Positions 1 to 11,050 of a DNA stretch of 64,000 nt are shown here, in pieces; the first letter of the stretch is position 1, and every line of letters starts with the position of its first letter. A program made the position numbers and the translations under genes. Under the pieces are notes generated by a model. The model ran no database searches, had not been told where the DNA came from, and saw only the letters and a list, made by a program, of their open reading frames with translations. The DNA is from Acridotheres tristis (lineage: Eukaryota > Chordata > Aves > Passeriformes > Sturnidae). The stretch covers positions 87,652,422 through 87,716,421 of the forward strand of contig CM072886.1 in the NCBI GenBank assembly GCA_037013685.1, in the 5' to 3' direction.

Positions 1-3000
1 GTCGGCAGACCACTGAGGGAAACTTAGCCAGCAATTACTTTATTTCCGTCTGGAAAGGGGAGGATTATGAGGCAGCAGTTAACTGGCAAAATATCTGTGA
101 AAATCAAGGCTGGAACAGCTGACGTGAAATTAATAATTCTCAGCAATGCCTGAGAAAGCCAGCACACAGAGCATATAGTACTTATGAACAAATTTCATCT
201 GGAAACAAAATCTTGTCATTCACTCTTGGAATGGACTGAAATATCTTTCAGTCTGTTTCTTTGGTTTTTAAGAATTTACTTTCAAGTTAATTAACTAACT
301 ACCATGCAAAAAGCCAGCAAGGTGTTTGACTGGTGTCTCCTAGAGCCTGCTGAACAGATGCACTGGAACAAGAAAAAAAAAAAAAAAAAAAGTAGACACA
401 CTAAGTCAAAGAATTTTAGACATAACAGACAGCACCAAAAGTGGTTTCAAGGGAAAAAGAAAAACAAAAATCTACTTTTTATTTTTAGACATTATGACAC
501 AAAGTACAGTGACATAATGACATGCTTACATACTAGTTTTAACTTTAGGACTCCATTCTACTTTCTGATTATAAATATTTTTCTCCCATTTTCCACCTTT
601 CTTCATATAATTCTAAAGCAATTTACTTCTCCAAGCAGGTATTCGGTTTTAACTGTAATGTCTACAGATCATTCTGAGCAAAAGCATTACCCTGAAGAAT
701 TCTAGGAATTTAAAGGAACTCTTTGTGAATTATTTACTTTTAAAAAGGCAATAGAAATGATAACTGTTAAAATTAGATTAACCTTTTATTTTTTCAGTAC
801 CTGTATTACTTCTGTATTACTTATAAGAAGTATTCAATATTTTATCACTTTGCCAAAGATTTTCAGCCTTAAATTTGCAAAGCACAATCATTGTAAAATT
901 CAGGGTTTTTTTTTTTGTTCCAGGTATTTAAAAATAAGCTCTCCTTTTCTCCTAGGTCATCTTTGTATTTTAAGATCTTACTCACTCTTGTCTGCTCATT
1001 ATAATAAATATGTTTCACATAATAAAATCTATAGTGGGTTACAGCAAGTGTTTCTCCTTAAGCCATTTGGGGTCTGATACCAGACAGTAACACACCCTTA
1101 GGGGTGAAAAATAAAACAGAAGAAATAATATTTTTTCACTCACTCTTCTGATATCTTTTTGGACTTTTTGGCGTTCTTTTTTGGTGGGGAGGGGGGTATT
1201 GCTTTCGATTGGTTGCTTGCTTTTCTTTACTATTTTTTTTCCTCAGAATTTGTCCTTTTTGAACCTATTAATGCTTTTTGGCATTCCTGGCATCCCAAAC
1301 AATGAGCTGCTTGAGAGGTGAATAGCTAGAATGATCCTTGTCAGCAACTATTTATTAGCAGCCTCAATATTCAAAAGATTGGAGCAGGAAGATCCTATGG
1401 GCTGAGTCAGCACGTGGAAATCAAAGAATGAGGAAGGACTAGCTGGAAACAGGTTATGACTCTCCTAATAGCACTTTCACTCAGTGAAAGGGTTCAGAGG
1501 GGTAGATGGGATCAAATCTGCTTCCCCAGCTGCAGTCTGGACAATCTTCCTGACAGCCCAGCAGGGTTTCACTCTACTCAGTCAGGAACATTTTCTACGG
1601 AGACCTATCACACTTGAATCCCTCTAGCATTTGGGGGGATCATTCAATCCTTGCTTGAGCTGGATAATCAGCACTATTCTTTGTCTCTTCTTCCTTCTGA
1701 TGAATCTGTTTTCCAGTCTCATAAACCTCCTATGGCTCCACTGTTTCCCTCCATGACAGTGCACAGTAAATACCCTTTGCTTCATGCACGTCTTGCTCCC
1801 TACTTGCCAGCAGTCAAGGCAATCCTCTCTCCCCATTAAGAGAGACTAGAAAGCAGCATGGCTCATGGACATCCTGCCTACTCTTGAAGCTGATGACACC
1901 AGAACATTAAAGGAAGGAATGAAAGGAAGCCCTGATCTTACTGACAGGAACACATATTATAGCACAGGGAAGGGAGTTCCTGCCTGTCTGTCTGATTGCT
2001 TTACACATGCTCATGATTCCTTCACAGCAAGATGGGATGCTAAATGAGGGAAGTAGATCAGTTCCATGAGCAATAGTAGAACATCATTATGCCAGAGATT
2101 TATCTGCAAAATGTTTCTGTCGATGCTAGGCAAAATTTCACCATTATAGGCCATGTCCAAACTGATGAAATAGCACTCTGGGGCTGTTAGCAAAAGTAAA
2201 AGTGTAGGGAAAAAGGAATGATCATGATATGAAGCAGCTTCTAAAATCTGACAGACTGACTAGGCTGTGATGCTTCACACTCATATGAGACTGAAAAATA
2301 GATAAGAAGGACTATCTTTTAGTGCAGAACCCACAGAACATCTGAAAAAAAATTATCTCACAGCTAGTGAAAAATGCCAGAATTTATTTTGCACACTCAT
2401 CATAGTTAAACTGTTATAAATACATCTCAAATCTTGAAGTGAAAATGAGTTCAAGGACGCAAATTCATAGATGATAGATTCTCTGTGGTAATTAAGAGTC
2501 TGGGAGAGACCACTGTTCAGTAAGTCTTTGCCCATCTGATTACAGGGTAATATAGAAGATAGCAAGAGAAGGATGTCTCTCAAAATGTCCAGTTCCTTTC
2601 CACTACTCCACCATTTGCAGAAAGAATACTGCAATACCTGTACCCATAGGGCTGCCAGTCTCATGTTCTTACACTCTTAAAAGCCCATTCACCTACTGCC
2701 AGCAAAAAGCCTTCTCACCTGGGTGAAGGGAGCCCATGCTCTGATATCCAGAAGTGACTTCTAGTTTCATTTGGGTATTTAAATCTAAGACATATCAGGA
2801 GATAATTCACTGGGAATTTCCAGCCTGGATTCAAACATCAAGTACTTGTAATAAGTCAGGAGGTCATTGTTGTTGTAGTGCCAATAACAACTATCCAGCA
2901 AACTTCTGAGTTCTAACAGCTTGAAGACAAATTTGATCTTTTCAGTTAACAATTGAAGAATTATGTCCACAGAGATTCAGAGCAATAACAGAAGAGTCGG

Positions 3001-3084
3001 GAAGAAAAAAGTCTCCAGCTCTTATTGTCAGTTTTAAAAGGAGGGTTACGCACGCAATTAGACCTTTCATGTGAACACCTGTGC
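1..3084. other. Non-coding AT-rich DNA, no gene recognised
   Basis: I see no recognisable gene here. A run of 19 A lies at 373-391. Open frames at 304-705 and 757-1077 (plus) are rich in Lys, Phe, Ile and Leu codons from A/T runs and match no family I know. The sequence from 1 to 300 has mixed composition without a clear signal. Confidence 0.6.
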
Positions 3085-3175
3085 ATTCTACACTGCCTTG
3101 GAGTAGGAGGGTGGACTTGATGGCCTCCAGAGATCTCTTCCAACTTGATTCCTCAATTCTGCAATTCTGTTTTTA
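3085..3175 (+). mobile_element. CR1 LINE, 3'-terminal fragment (short)
   Basis: About 90 bp match the last part of a CR1 3' end on the plus strand. A 'GGTGGACTTGATGGCCTCCAG' -like block is followed by 'TCTCTTCCAACTTGATTC' and then a degenerate 'AATTCTGCAATTCTG' tail. This is the usual CR1 order: GG-TTGGACTAGATGA, then CCCTTCCAACC, then the ATTCTATG tail. CR1 copies are normally 5'-truncated, and a copy of only about 90 bp is common. No coding sequence remains. The left edge is uncertain by tens of bases. Confidence 0.75.
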
Positions 3176-5479
3176 CAAAGTTCTCACAAGTTTGTACTCC
3201 AAGCATCCTGTAATCTGCTCCTTTCCCTAGCACCAGATTTTGCAAAGCATTATTTCTTCACCAATCACTCACTTCAGTCATTTGTGTCTGTCAGACAACT
3301 CCATTTCGAAAGCTGCGCAGACATTCTAAAGCAAATCTTCACAAATGCCATGTTGTCCATATTTTTCCACCTGCAAGGAGGTAGTTAATTCAATAAGCAA
3401 TAGACAACTAAGCAAAATCCATAACCAAAGGAGAAATAACATCCAGGAGCCATGAGTTTCAAACAGTAAAAATTTCCTACAGATGTTTTCCAGAGAAGAG
3501 GTTGGAGAAACTTGCATTTTTGGACATCTCTCATCTTGTTACTTGGAGAATTATCCCGCTTGTGGTTATTCTGAAAGAAGCTGGTAAAAAAATGAGGGTT
3601 ATATATGACCACCACATCCCAGAGAGAGAACATGAACCTCACTTGGTTTCATGAAATATTCTATTTGCCAGGACAGATGGAGGGTCACTCCACCTGTGTG
3701 TGAGAGCAGGAAATCAGGGGAAGAAAAAAGAAAGAAAGAAAATTTGAAGTAGTAAAAATATACTTTCAAGGTGCAGAAATCTATATCTTGGAATAGTTCA
3801 ATGAAGGCTTATAGTTGTAACAAACTTATTGAAGCAGAGTAACAAAATGCAGTTCTGTAACCACAAGAATATCATGATCATGGTGCCTTTATGAAGCTAT
3901 TCTCTCTCAACATCCTTTTGTTCAACAGCAATAGTCACAAATACACATTCTCTTGTGCTGGTAGATGGTTCTCCTTTATGAACTACCTACCCACAAAACA
4001 TCTCTCAAATAACTTGCTTGTCTGGTATCTGAGTCAGTGAGATGACCAAATGGTAAGAGAGGGCTTTGCCTGCTATGTCCAACTTCTCAGAAGAGGGAAG
4101 TGATTAGCTTAGTCTTGTAATAACCATTTGAGTGCCACCTCTAATCCCTGCCAAGACCAATAGTTCATGTTGCTTCATAAAAGGACATTCCATAGTGACC
4201 CAAAGACCTACAATGATGAAGAATTTGTCTGGCTTCCATATCAGACCATTGATTTTTGTTATACCTTTCACCACCAGATTAAAGAGCTCATTTGTACCCC
4301 TTCCTTGCTTCTCTTCATGAATGATACATTGTAATCAAGTCACCTCTCAAACTTCTCTTTCATTAGCAATAAAATTATTTTTGCAAGTCTTTTCCGAATC
4401 ATCTCCAATTTCAACACTCTTCTAAAAATTGCCACTTTTGTGCTGTATGCAGGATTTTAATAGGAGGTTTAAGCAGCATCAGATGAAAACAATTTCTTGT
4501 GCTACTTGCTCTTCACCTGTTCACATGGACTAGAACAACATTAACCCTTTTTTTCCCCAGCAATACACTAGTGTCCACATTGAGTGACATCTATACCACA
4601 ATCTACCATCTATATACCATCTACACAGTCTTTGCTGTAGGTCAGGATTGTTGCTTTCCAGGGCATAGTACCTATTTTTCCATGGAAGATGAATAGAGGC
4701 ACAGCAGCAAATGGAGATGCATTGGAACCCCCTCTGATGAGGGTAACTCTGTTTTTTCTTTACCAATCATTGTATTATTTTGTTTGCTAAATTAATCTTT
4801 AAAAAAAAATAAAATAAAATTTAAAAAAAGTTGCATTTATCTTATAAAAAGCTGCAAATTTGTTCCTAGGAATTCAAAGCTTTGAGCTGCCCTCACTATA
4901 GCACCTTTATAGGGTACCTTTAATTTGAGGGGTACATTTCAAGTGCCACAAGGGTGTGGGAACTCCAGAGATCGAAAAGAATGCTCGTTCTTCTCCTTGC
5001 TAAATTGTCCAGATCAAAGAAGGCTAGATTTCAAAGAACCCAAAGTGAACGCCTCACCTGTTTCTGTTCAGTGTAGAGAACCTAAAAGAGCCTTCACAGC
5101 CCAGTCCTCCTCACAGCCAGCTGTGCTAGCAGCAGCAGGACCCAGAAGAGCTGAGACGTGGGAGTGTTGACTCACATTGTGTATGATGCTGCTTGAGGGC
5201 CCTAAAGCCATGAGTGAGGGCGAGGACTTGCACTGGGATATGCTTTACAAAATATTATCCTCTTATAGGAAATCTGTTGTACTGTAGATTGATTTGCTTT
5301 TAAGGAATTGTATATTTTTATTAACATGAAACATGAAATTAAGAGTTGGATTTAGGCATAAAGAGGAAGCTAAAGAGTAAACTGCTATTTATGTTATTTT
5401 ATTTCCTTAAAAAATGCAGTGGATTTATTATTGATTTTGAAGAATTCTTGGCTATTTTTGTCAATTAGTTACTCTTACC
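3176..5479. other. Non-coding DNA, no gene recognised
   Basis: No gene is recognised. A purine run (GAAAAAAGAAAGAAAGAAAA) lies near 3721-3740 and an A-rich stretch at 4801-4830. A somewhat more GC-rich patch at about 4925-5220 has an open frame (4925-5170, plus) whose product I do not recognise. It has no visible splice or promoter context that would make it an exon. Confidence 0.55.
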
Positions 5480-5610
5480 TCACGTAAGTTAATTACCTGA
5501 AAGTGCACTGTCATGCCCATTAGGAGCTTCACATATACAATCCATGGGCAGCAAATAATGGTAATGGCAACAAGCTGTGCTGCTCAGCTCTTCTCTAACT
5601 GGAGCAGGGA
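5480..5610. promoter_or_regulatory. Candidate conserved non-coding element
   Basis: This is a motif-dense, non-repetitive segment. It carries a TTAATTAC homeodomain-type core near 5488-5495, an 'AATAATGGTAATGG' stretch near 5554-5567 and an E-box-like CAGCTC end. Such texture is typical of vertebrate conserved elements. The call is an inference from motif content and lacks any alignment. Confidence 0.25.
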
Positions 5611-7114
5611 ACTAAAAGACTGTAAACATAAGAGACCTTCTGCGGCACTGCAGATTTTGATTCTATTTTGAAGTCAGTAATTAGAGCAGGTTTTCCATTT
5701 ACTTTGATTTGGACTGATCATACCACGTGATTTCAGAAAAAGTCAGTAAAGTGCATGCAAAAGAAGTTCCCACCGTTCTGGCCCCTTTTACTGATTGCAC
5801 AAGCAAAACAGTTAGAAAGAAGCTGCTTCAATTTTATTAACAATAAAGATAAACACTTAAACCAGAACAATAAAAGTTTGTGTCAAGTAGATGACGCCCT
5901 GCTGCTTATTGCTTTTTTCAATGTAGGAGGGGGAAAAATAAAGTAGAAAGATAGAGTGGGTTGGATCGGATTTTTTACTTTGTCTTTTTTTCCCACTTGC
6001 ATAATCCAGTTGCTATATGTAACAGCATGTGATGGATCAGTATGTGATTAACAAGACTCATAGTGTGTTCACATCAGGAAATATTTGTTAGCTTTCTAAA
6101 AGGAACTGTATATTTTTATTTTTATTAAGTTTGTGATTAAGTAGTATTAGGCATAGGAGATTGACTATTATTACAGATTCCAAACCCCACTCTTTTTCTA
6201 ATTTTTTCCCCTGATAATGAGTAGCATTCTTTTGCCTAATACTTTATATTTGCACAGTTTAACAAGCTCTAACGACTGTCTCTTTCTGCTATCATCTTTA
6301 TTAAAATGATACAGGATCTGAAGAACAATGCTTAAAGAAAGTAGTTTTCATCTTGAATGTCTGCAACTATATATTTCAATCACTGTGGTTCTTAAATATG
6401 TGATCTGCCTTTTTTCAAAAGTTCTGACTTGTCCATATTGATAAGGAAGTCAGTGGGACATGAGAATACCCAGAACTTTGGAAATTGTGGCATTCATCCA
6501 GGTAAGTGATAGATTTGGATATGTAACTTTCAGAACTTGTTTTTACTATTTTTTTTCCCAAATGTCTTGCCTCAGGGAGAGATAAATCAGTGATTTAGGG
6601 GCCATGAATTACACTTGTCATGCCCCTTGCTTTGAGAATCAACTTCACAAATACTTGACTGTTTATCTTGACACTCATGTCCAAGTGCCATGGCATTTTT
6701 CTTTTTTTTCCTTACTGCATTCATTTGAATTGTTGTCATGGGTTTGGGGGGGCAATGGACACTGTTTTTCTGCAGCTGAAGAATTTATCTTTCTACTTTA
6801 AAGGCAAAAAAGCCTTTAAATAAGAAACTGGCATTAAACTGATGCGTACAGAACTCCTGTTGTCATGCTGTCCAACAAATGAGTAGTTGTAAATTACAAG
6901 GAATACGTTTATATTGCTTTCATTAATAAAAAATTATGGCATTAAATCAAAAGTTACTGGAATCGATCTAAACTATTATTTAATCCTCAATCAAATTAAG
7001 TTCAACAAAGCATAATTAATTTTATATTGTATTATTGTGGATGTGGCTTCAACCTGACTGGGAAAAAAAAGATCCCCAACAAAGTGCAAGATTTTCAAAC
7101 CTAAAGGTTTTCAA
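5611..7114. other. Non-coding AT-rich DNA with a short perfect hairpin
   Basis: No gene is recognised. A perfect inverted repeat, TTTAAAGGC (6797-6805) and GCCTTTAAA (6812-6820) around an A6 loop, is short and probably fortuitous. T-rich and A-rich runs occur near 5970-5990, 6550 and 6705. Confidence 0.6.
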
Positions 7115-7310
7115 ACTCCAGGCAGCCATGGAATCCTTTTCCCAGGGAGGCAGCTGGAGGCTGGGGCAGGGTCTGCTTCAGTGCTCCCTCTGCTGCCCTG
7201 CTCCTGGCTGAGGCAATGGGATGAGCTCTGTCCTGATGGATCTGGGAAAGCTCCCAGCAGTCCTGGCTCCGAGCTCACAGGGAGCCCACCGGGCATCCTC
7301 ACTGGAATTT
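7115..7310. other. GC-rich patch of unknown origin
   Basis: About 190 bp are clearly GC-rich, with repeated CTGG, CAGC and CTGCC words, and are set abruptly in AT-rich DNA. A minus-strand open frame (7111-7389) covers it, with Pro/Ser/Gly-rich translation that matches nothing I recognise. Possible explanations are an old retroelement or LTR fragment, a relic exon or a conserved element. No target-site duplication or tail is obvious. Confidence 0.4.
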
Positions 7311-7954
7311 CTAAAGGAAAATGAGTATTTGGTGTACTAAGGGATGAATGACTTAAAATGTTCACAGATTTCTTCTTAAATAAGAACAACAGGGAAGCAG
7401 GGATAAGGAAATATTACTTCTTGAAAGGGTTAGTCTTTCCACAGGCTGAGAACAGAATAGGCAAATGGTCAGCCTTCTGTACTCTTCCAACACAGGGACA
7501 CCTCTAAGCAGATTTCTAGGCTGGCCATGTAGAATTGCTCAGGGTGGCTCTCTATGGAAGTTAACAGACCATTATATGGAAGATACATTCCGTCTGAATA
7601 AACTTTTCATTAATGTATCATGTAGCTCAATATTCTGCACTTACAAGTCCAAAACTGCAAAATATTTCAAAAATTAAGTTGGCTTATTGGCTTATGCAGA
7701 CTGGATAATATTTGAATCTTGGCTTGCTAATTCTCTGAAGAACAGCATTTTGTACCCTGTGTAAAAACAAAAAATCTCTTGATTTCTTTAAAAGAGTTTT
7801 TGTTCTCAATTTGCCTCTGCCTTTGGATAAAATCAAGGATCTCTAAAGATATTAAAAAATAAATAAATACTTTGCAATTAATCTTTGGTTTAAATATCTC
7901 AACTTTATAGTAAGTTTACTCATGAGCAAGAGAAAAGGTTTAGGATGATGGCTA

Positions 7955-8065
7955 AAATGTGTGTACGTATATATACACACACTGTTTTAGCCAATTACAT
8001 GGAAGATATATGCACGTGTATATATGCATGTGTGTGTATATACATATTATAGATATAGATACACA
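7955..8065 (+). repeat. Degenerate TG/TA microsatellite region
   Basis: Interrupted alternating purine-pyrimidine runs: GTGTGTACGTATATATACACACAC-like tracts near 7961-7982, then GTGTATATATGCATGTGTGTGTATATACATA near 8016-8046. The two are separated by unique sequence. This is a degenerate compound microsatellite. Confidence 0.75.
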
Positions 8066-10525
8066 TTTCATATTCATTTTTCTAAAGACTCATATAATTT
8101 GGATTTCTTTTCTTCATTGCTATTCACTGTGCTGGTGAACCTGCAGAACTGCTATGCACTCTGCAATGGATAACACAGAACACAACTCTGCTCTTGCACA
8201 TCAACACTGTTCTTTTTCTTTTTTTTTTCTTCATTCCTCTTTTTTAATTCCACAAAGAATGCTGCCTTCAGTCAAAACCTTTAATCCTCGTGTCCTATAG
8301 CGTTTATGGCAAGAAGTGAGGTCTATTTAGAGAGGCATTTCAATTCTCCCTCAGGCCAAAAGAAAAACATGTTATTTCTAATGCCAGCACTGTGGCCTCA
8401 TATGCTAGGAAACTAGTGACATTTTGACATAGTCAGGGACAGTTCTGAATTACGTGGTGCTGCTGTTCATAACATAAACTGGAGCTTAAGCACTTAGAGA
8501 GCCTTTTCTATATCTGTAACCTTGTTTCTTTGCCAGACAAGTGACTGTCTGCAGGGAATGCAGCAGCACTGATGTAGCATCCGAGCTAGGCTGCACAGTG
8601 TGTTCTCTGGGTTACCCCATTGCTATGCAGCAGCACTGGCCAACTTCATCATCTGGGCAATTCACATGGAGCTGCCGTGCTGGGAATACATCACGTCCTG
8701 GCTCAAGGACCCAACCACCAACTGTAAGGCATCAGAGCCAAAAGTGGCCAGTAAGTGCTGCACTGCCGTGGTCACCTTGCAACCCAAAAATATGCCTGGC
8801 CTGGCCTGGCCCCAGGCTCAGGGGGAAAGACTGTGTGAAGAAACACTGCCATGTTCTGGCTGTGAGATTCTCATTTCTAACCTCTTCTAGAGATTTTGTC
8901 TTACAGCAAATAAGAAGATTTTGGTGTGCAAGCTCAGGGGATCAAAATGTTGTTGAAGAACTTGCAGGTTCATCACTTTTCTGTAAATAATATAAAAAGT
9001 ATCTTAGTACAGACACAGCAGTGTATTCATAGATTGCATTCCCCTCTTCCATTGGCAATATCTACTGCTACCAATGTGCTGCTTCCTCTTTACACGTGCC
9101 TCAGCTGTATTCTTTTAATTTTTTGCTTTATATTCTGACCTTGAGGTAATTTCGTGAATGAAAAAATACCTTCCTTTCTTTTCAGAGCTTCTACTGTTTG
9201 AAAATCTATGTACAATTCTGGATCCCTAAAACTGTTAGAACTGTTCGTTTAGAAAACATAAATACCACTCAGTAAGTTTCAAGTACATTGAATTTATACA
9301 AATATTGCATCTGGATACCTTAAGTACTCATTGCATCTCCTGGAGTACTTCACTGGGCTTTCATTTCCTAGGCAACCCAAAATCTCTGCTGCATCATCTC
9401 CATTGTCATCTAAAGCAAGAATGGACTACACAGTCTGTTGGACTGCAGCGTCTTGAGACTTCCTAACCTTAATATTGATATTTTTATTTTAGTGAAAAAA
9501 TATGAAATAGCAGCAAATCACAGACATTTTATCCTAAGCACACAGCAGATCCAGCAGACTTCACAGTTCACTGGACACCTTTAAGGACCAGAGGGAAAGT
9601 GTCTAAGCATTCACCAGGCAGATACACTGCTTTTATATTGTAAATGAAATTTCATCTTTGAACAGGATAAATTTCTTTAAAATATATTATTATAAACAGC
9701 AGTTCTTCTTCTTCCTTCCACTATTATGGTGCTGCAGCCAAGGCAGCCAAGACCAGTTCCTCACTGCAAACACACTACAAATAAATGCAGGCAGAGAGAA
9801 TTGAGGTAAGGAAGTAAGTTTTTCTCTATGGACAAGGCTCTTGGATTACTCATATGACCTGATAATTCTGGGAAGTAAACTGCACTTTGTGGCAGGAATA
9901 AAAATTCTACTTAGTTTTGTTTGGGAATGGGGGGAGGGAGGGGTGCATTGTTTACTTGTTTCTTTGCAGTAACTGTGTAGTAATGGAGGATGATAATCTA
10001 TATTGTGCAGGAAATGGGTGTACACAAAAAAAAAAAAAAATAGCAAGGCAGGCAAAGCTAAAATGACCATCCTATTATATGGGTTTAAATGGTATACTTC
10101 TGTAGGTGTATATGATTTATACAAGTATTTATGGTTTTTTTCTTCTCCTAGATATACTAATTTTGATAATTTCAGATATTTTACAAATAATTCTGAAATA
10201 TAACTATTTCATATGATTTTTAAATGAAATTAGATTAAATTACAGTATTTCAAGTGTACCAAAGTATCTCCAAATATTTGCTGTCATTTTAGTCAAAATA
10301 TATCATTGACTGAAAGAGATCCCTTGATATTACTGCCCTTTTTCTGACTTGGCGTCTCAGTAGAAAATGTTATTTGGTATTCAATATGTGATGAAATTTT
10401 TGGTCTTTTTACACACAGAGTCTTGTTATCAAAAATCCTGAATATAATAATTTGATATTTGGGGTTTTTTTTTCCCTACGTGCATGGGAGAGAGATCATA
10501 CACCAAGATTTCCTCCCCATCTATG

Positions 10526-10596
10526 AAAAAAGAGGGTGCAATCACTTTAATTTTTAATATTAAAAAAGGGAGTACAATCACTTTAATTTTTAATAT
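10526..10596 (+). repeat. Tandem duplication, two ~35-bp units
   Basis: The unit at 10526-10560 is repeated at 10561-10596. The shared core CAATCACTTTAATTTTTAAT is identical in both copies, and the 5' parts (AAAAAAGAGGGTG and TAAAAAAGGGAGTA) differ slightly. This looks like a local slippage or unequal-exchange duplication. Confidence 0.85.
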
Positions 10597-10940
10597 AGCA
10601 GTACCATAATTCAGCTTTGTATTTTATAAAAATGCCTGTATTAAGAATTGGAATATTTATCCTTTTTGGGTAATCTTAAATATATTCTTCAAACCTCACT
10701 TTCTGGGTTTTTTAGCTTTAGCATGTACAATGCTTTATAAGAAGGGAAAATAAAACCCATCTTATGCATAAACAAAATTTTGAAAACTTTTAGAGATGTG
10801 TAAAGATGTAGAGTGGCAAAAGCAGAGAATTTGAGGTGGTTTCCAGTGACTGAATGAACTTTTCTTTAAAAAGTGCATCTGTATTCTGAAAGAGGCACAT
10901 GAACTGGCTGGTAAATGTCATAACTGTAAAATCTCTTTAT

Positions 10941-11050
10941 ACAACAACCAATTACAAGTTCTTTAATTACTCGTTTGTGCTCCAGAAAGGGTGGATTTAT
11001 GCGTCCTTAAAACCATAATTATCTTGTCTTCATTCCTGACAGTAAGTATA
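10941..11050. promoter_or_regulatory. Candidate conserved non-coding element
   Basis: A compact cluster of homeodomain-type cores (CAATTAC near 10949, TTTAATTACTCG near 10961-10972, ATAATTAT near 11015) surrounds 'GGATTTATGCGTCC', which has a HOX/CDX-like TTTATGC core. It is unique sequence with retained CpG in an AT-rich setting. The call is an inference from motif content only. Confidence 0.3.

Larger units (their letters stand above)
7311..10940. other. Non-coding DNA, no gene recognised
   Basis: No gene is recognised. A moderately GC-rich stretch lies at about 8541-8840. It is covered by two overlapping plus-strand open frames of 149 and 96 codons (8541-8990, 8600-8890) in different frames. 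Neither has a recognisable domain, and two competing frames argue for chance. An A14 run lies near 10027-10040. Sub-features are listed separately. Confidence 0.55.

Noticed and set aside
4925..5170. Possible exon in a GC-richer patch
   Set aside because: The translation is unrecognised and no paired splice or reading-frame evidence could be seen.
6797..6820. 9-bp hairpin TTTAAAGGC / GCCTTTAAA
   Set aside because: AT-rich, short and isolated; chance occurrence is plausible.
8541..8990. 149-codon open frame in a GC-richer stretch
   Set aside because: A second long frame (8600-8890) overlaps it in a different phase, and neither translation matches a family I know.
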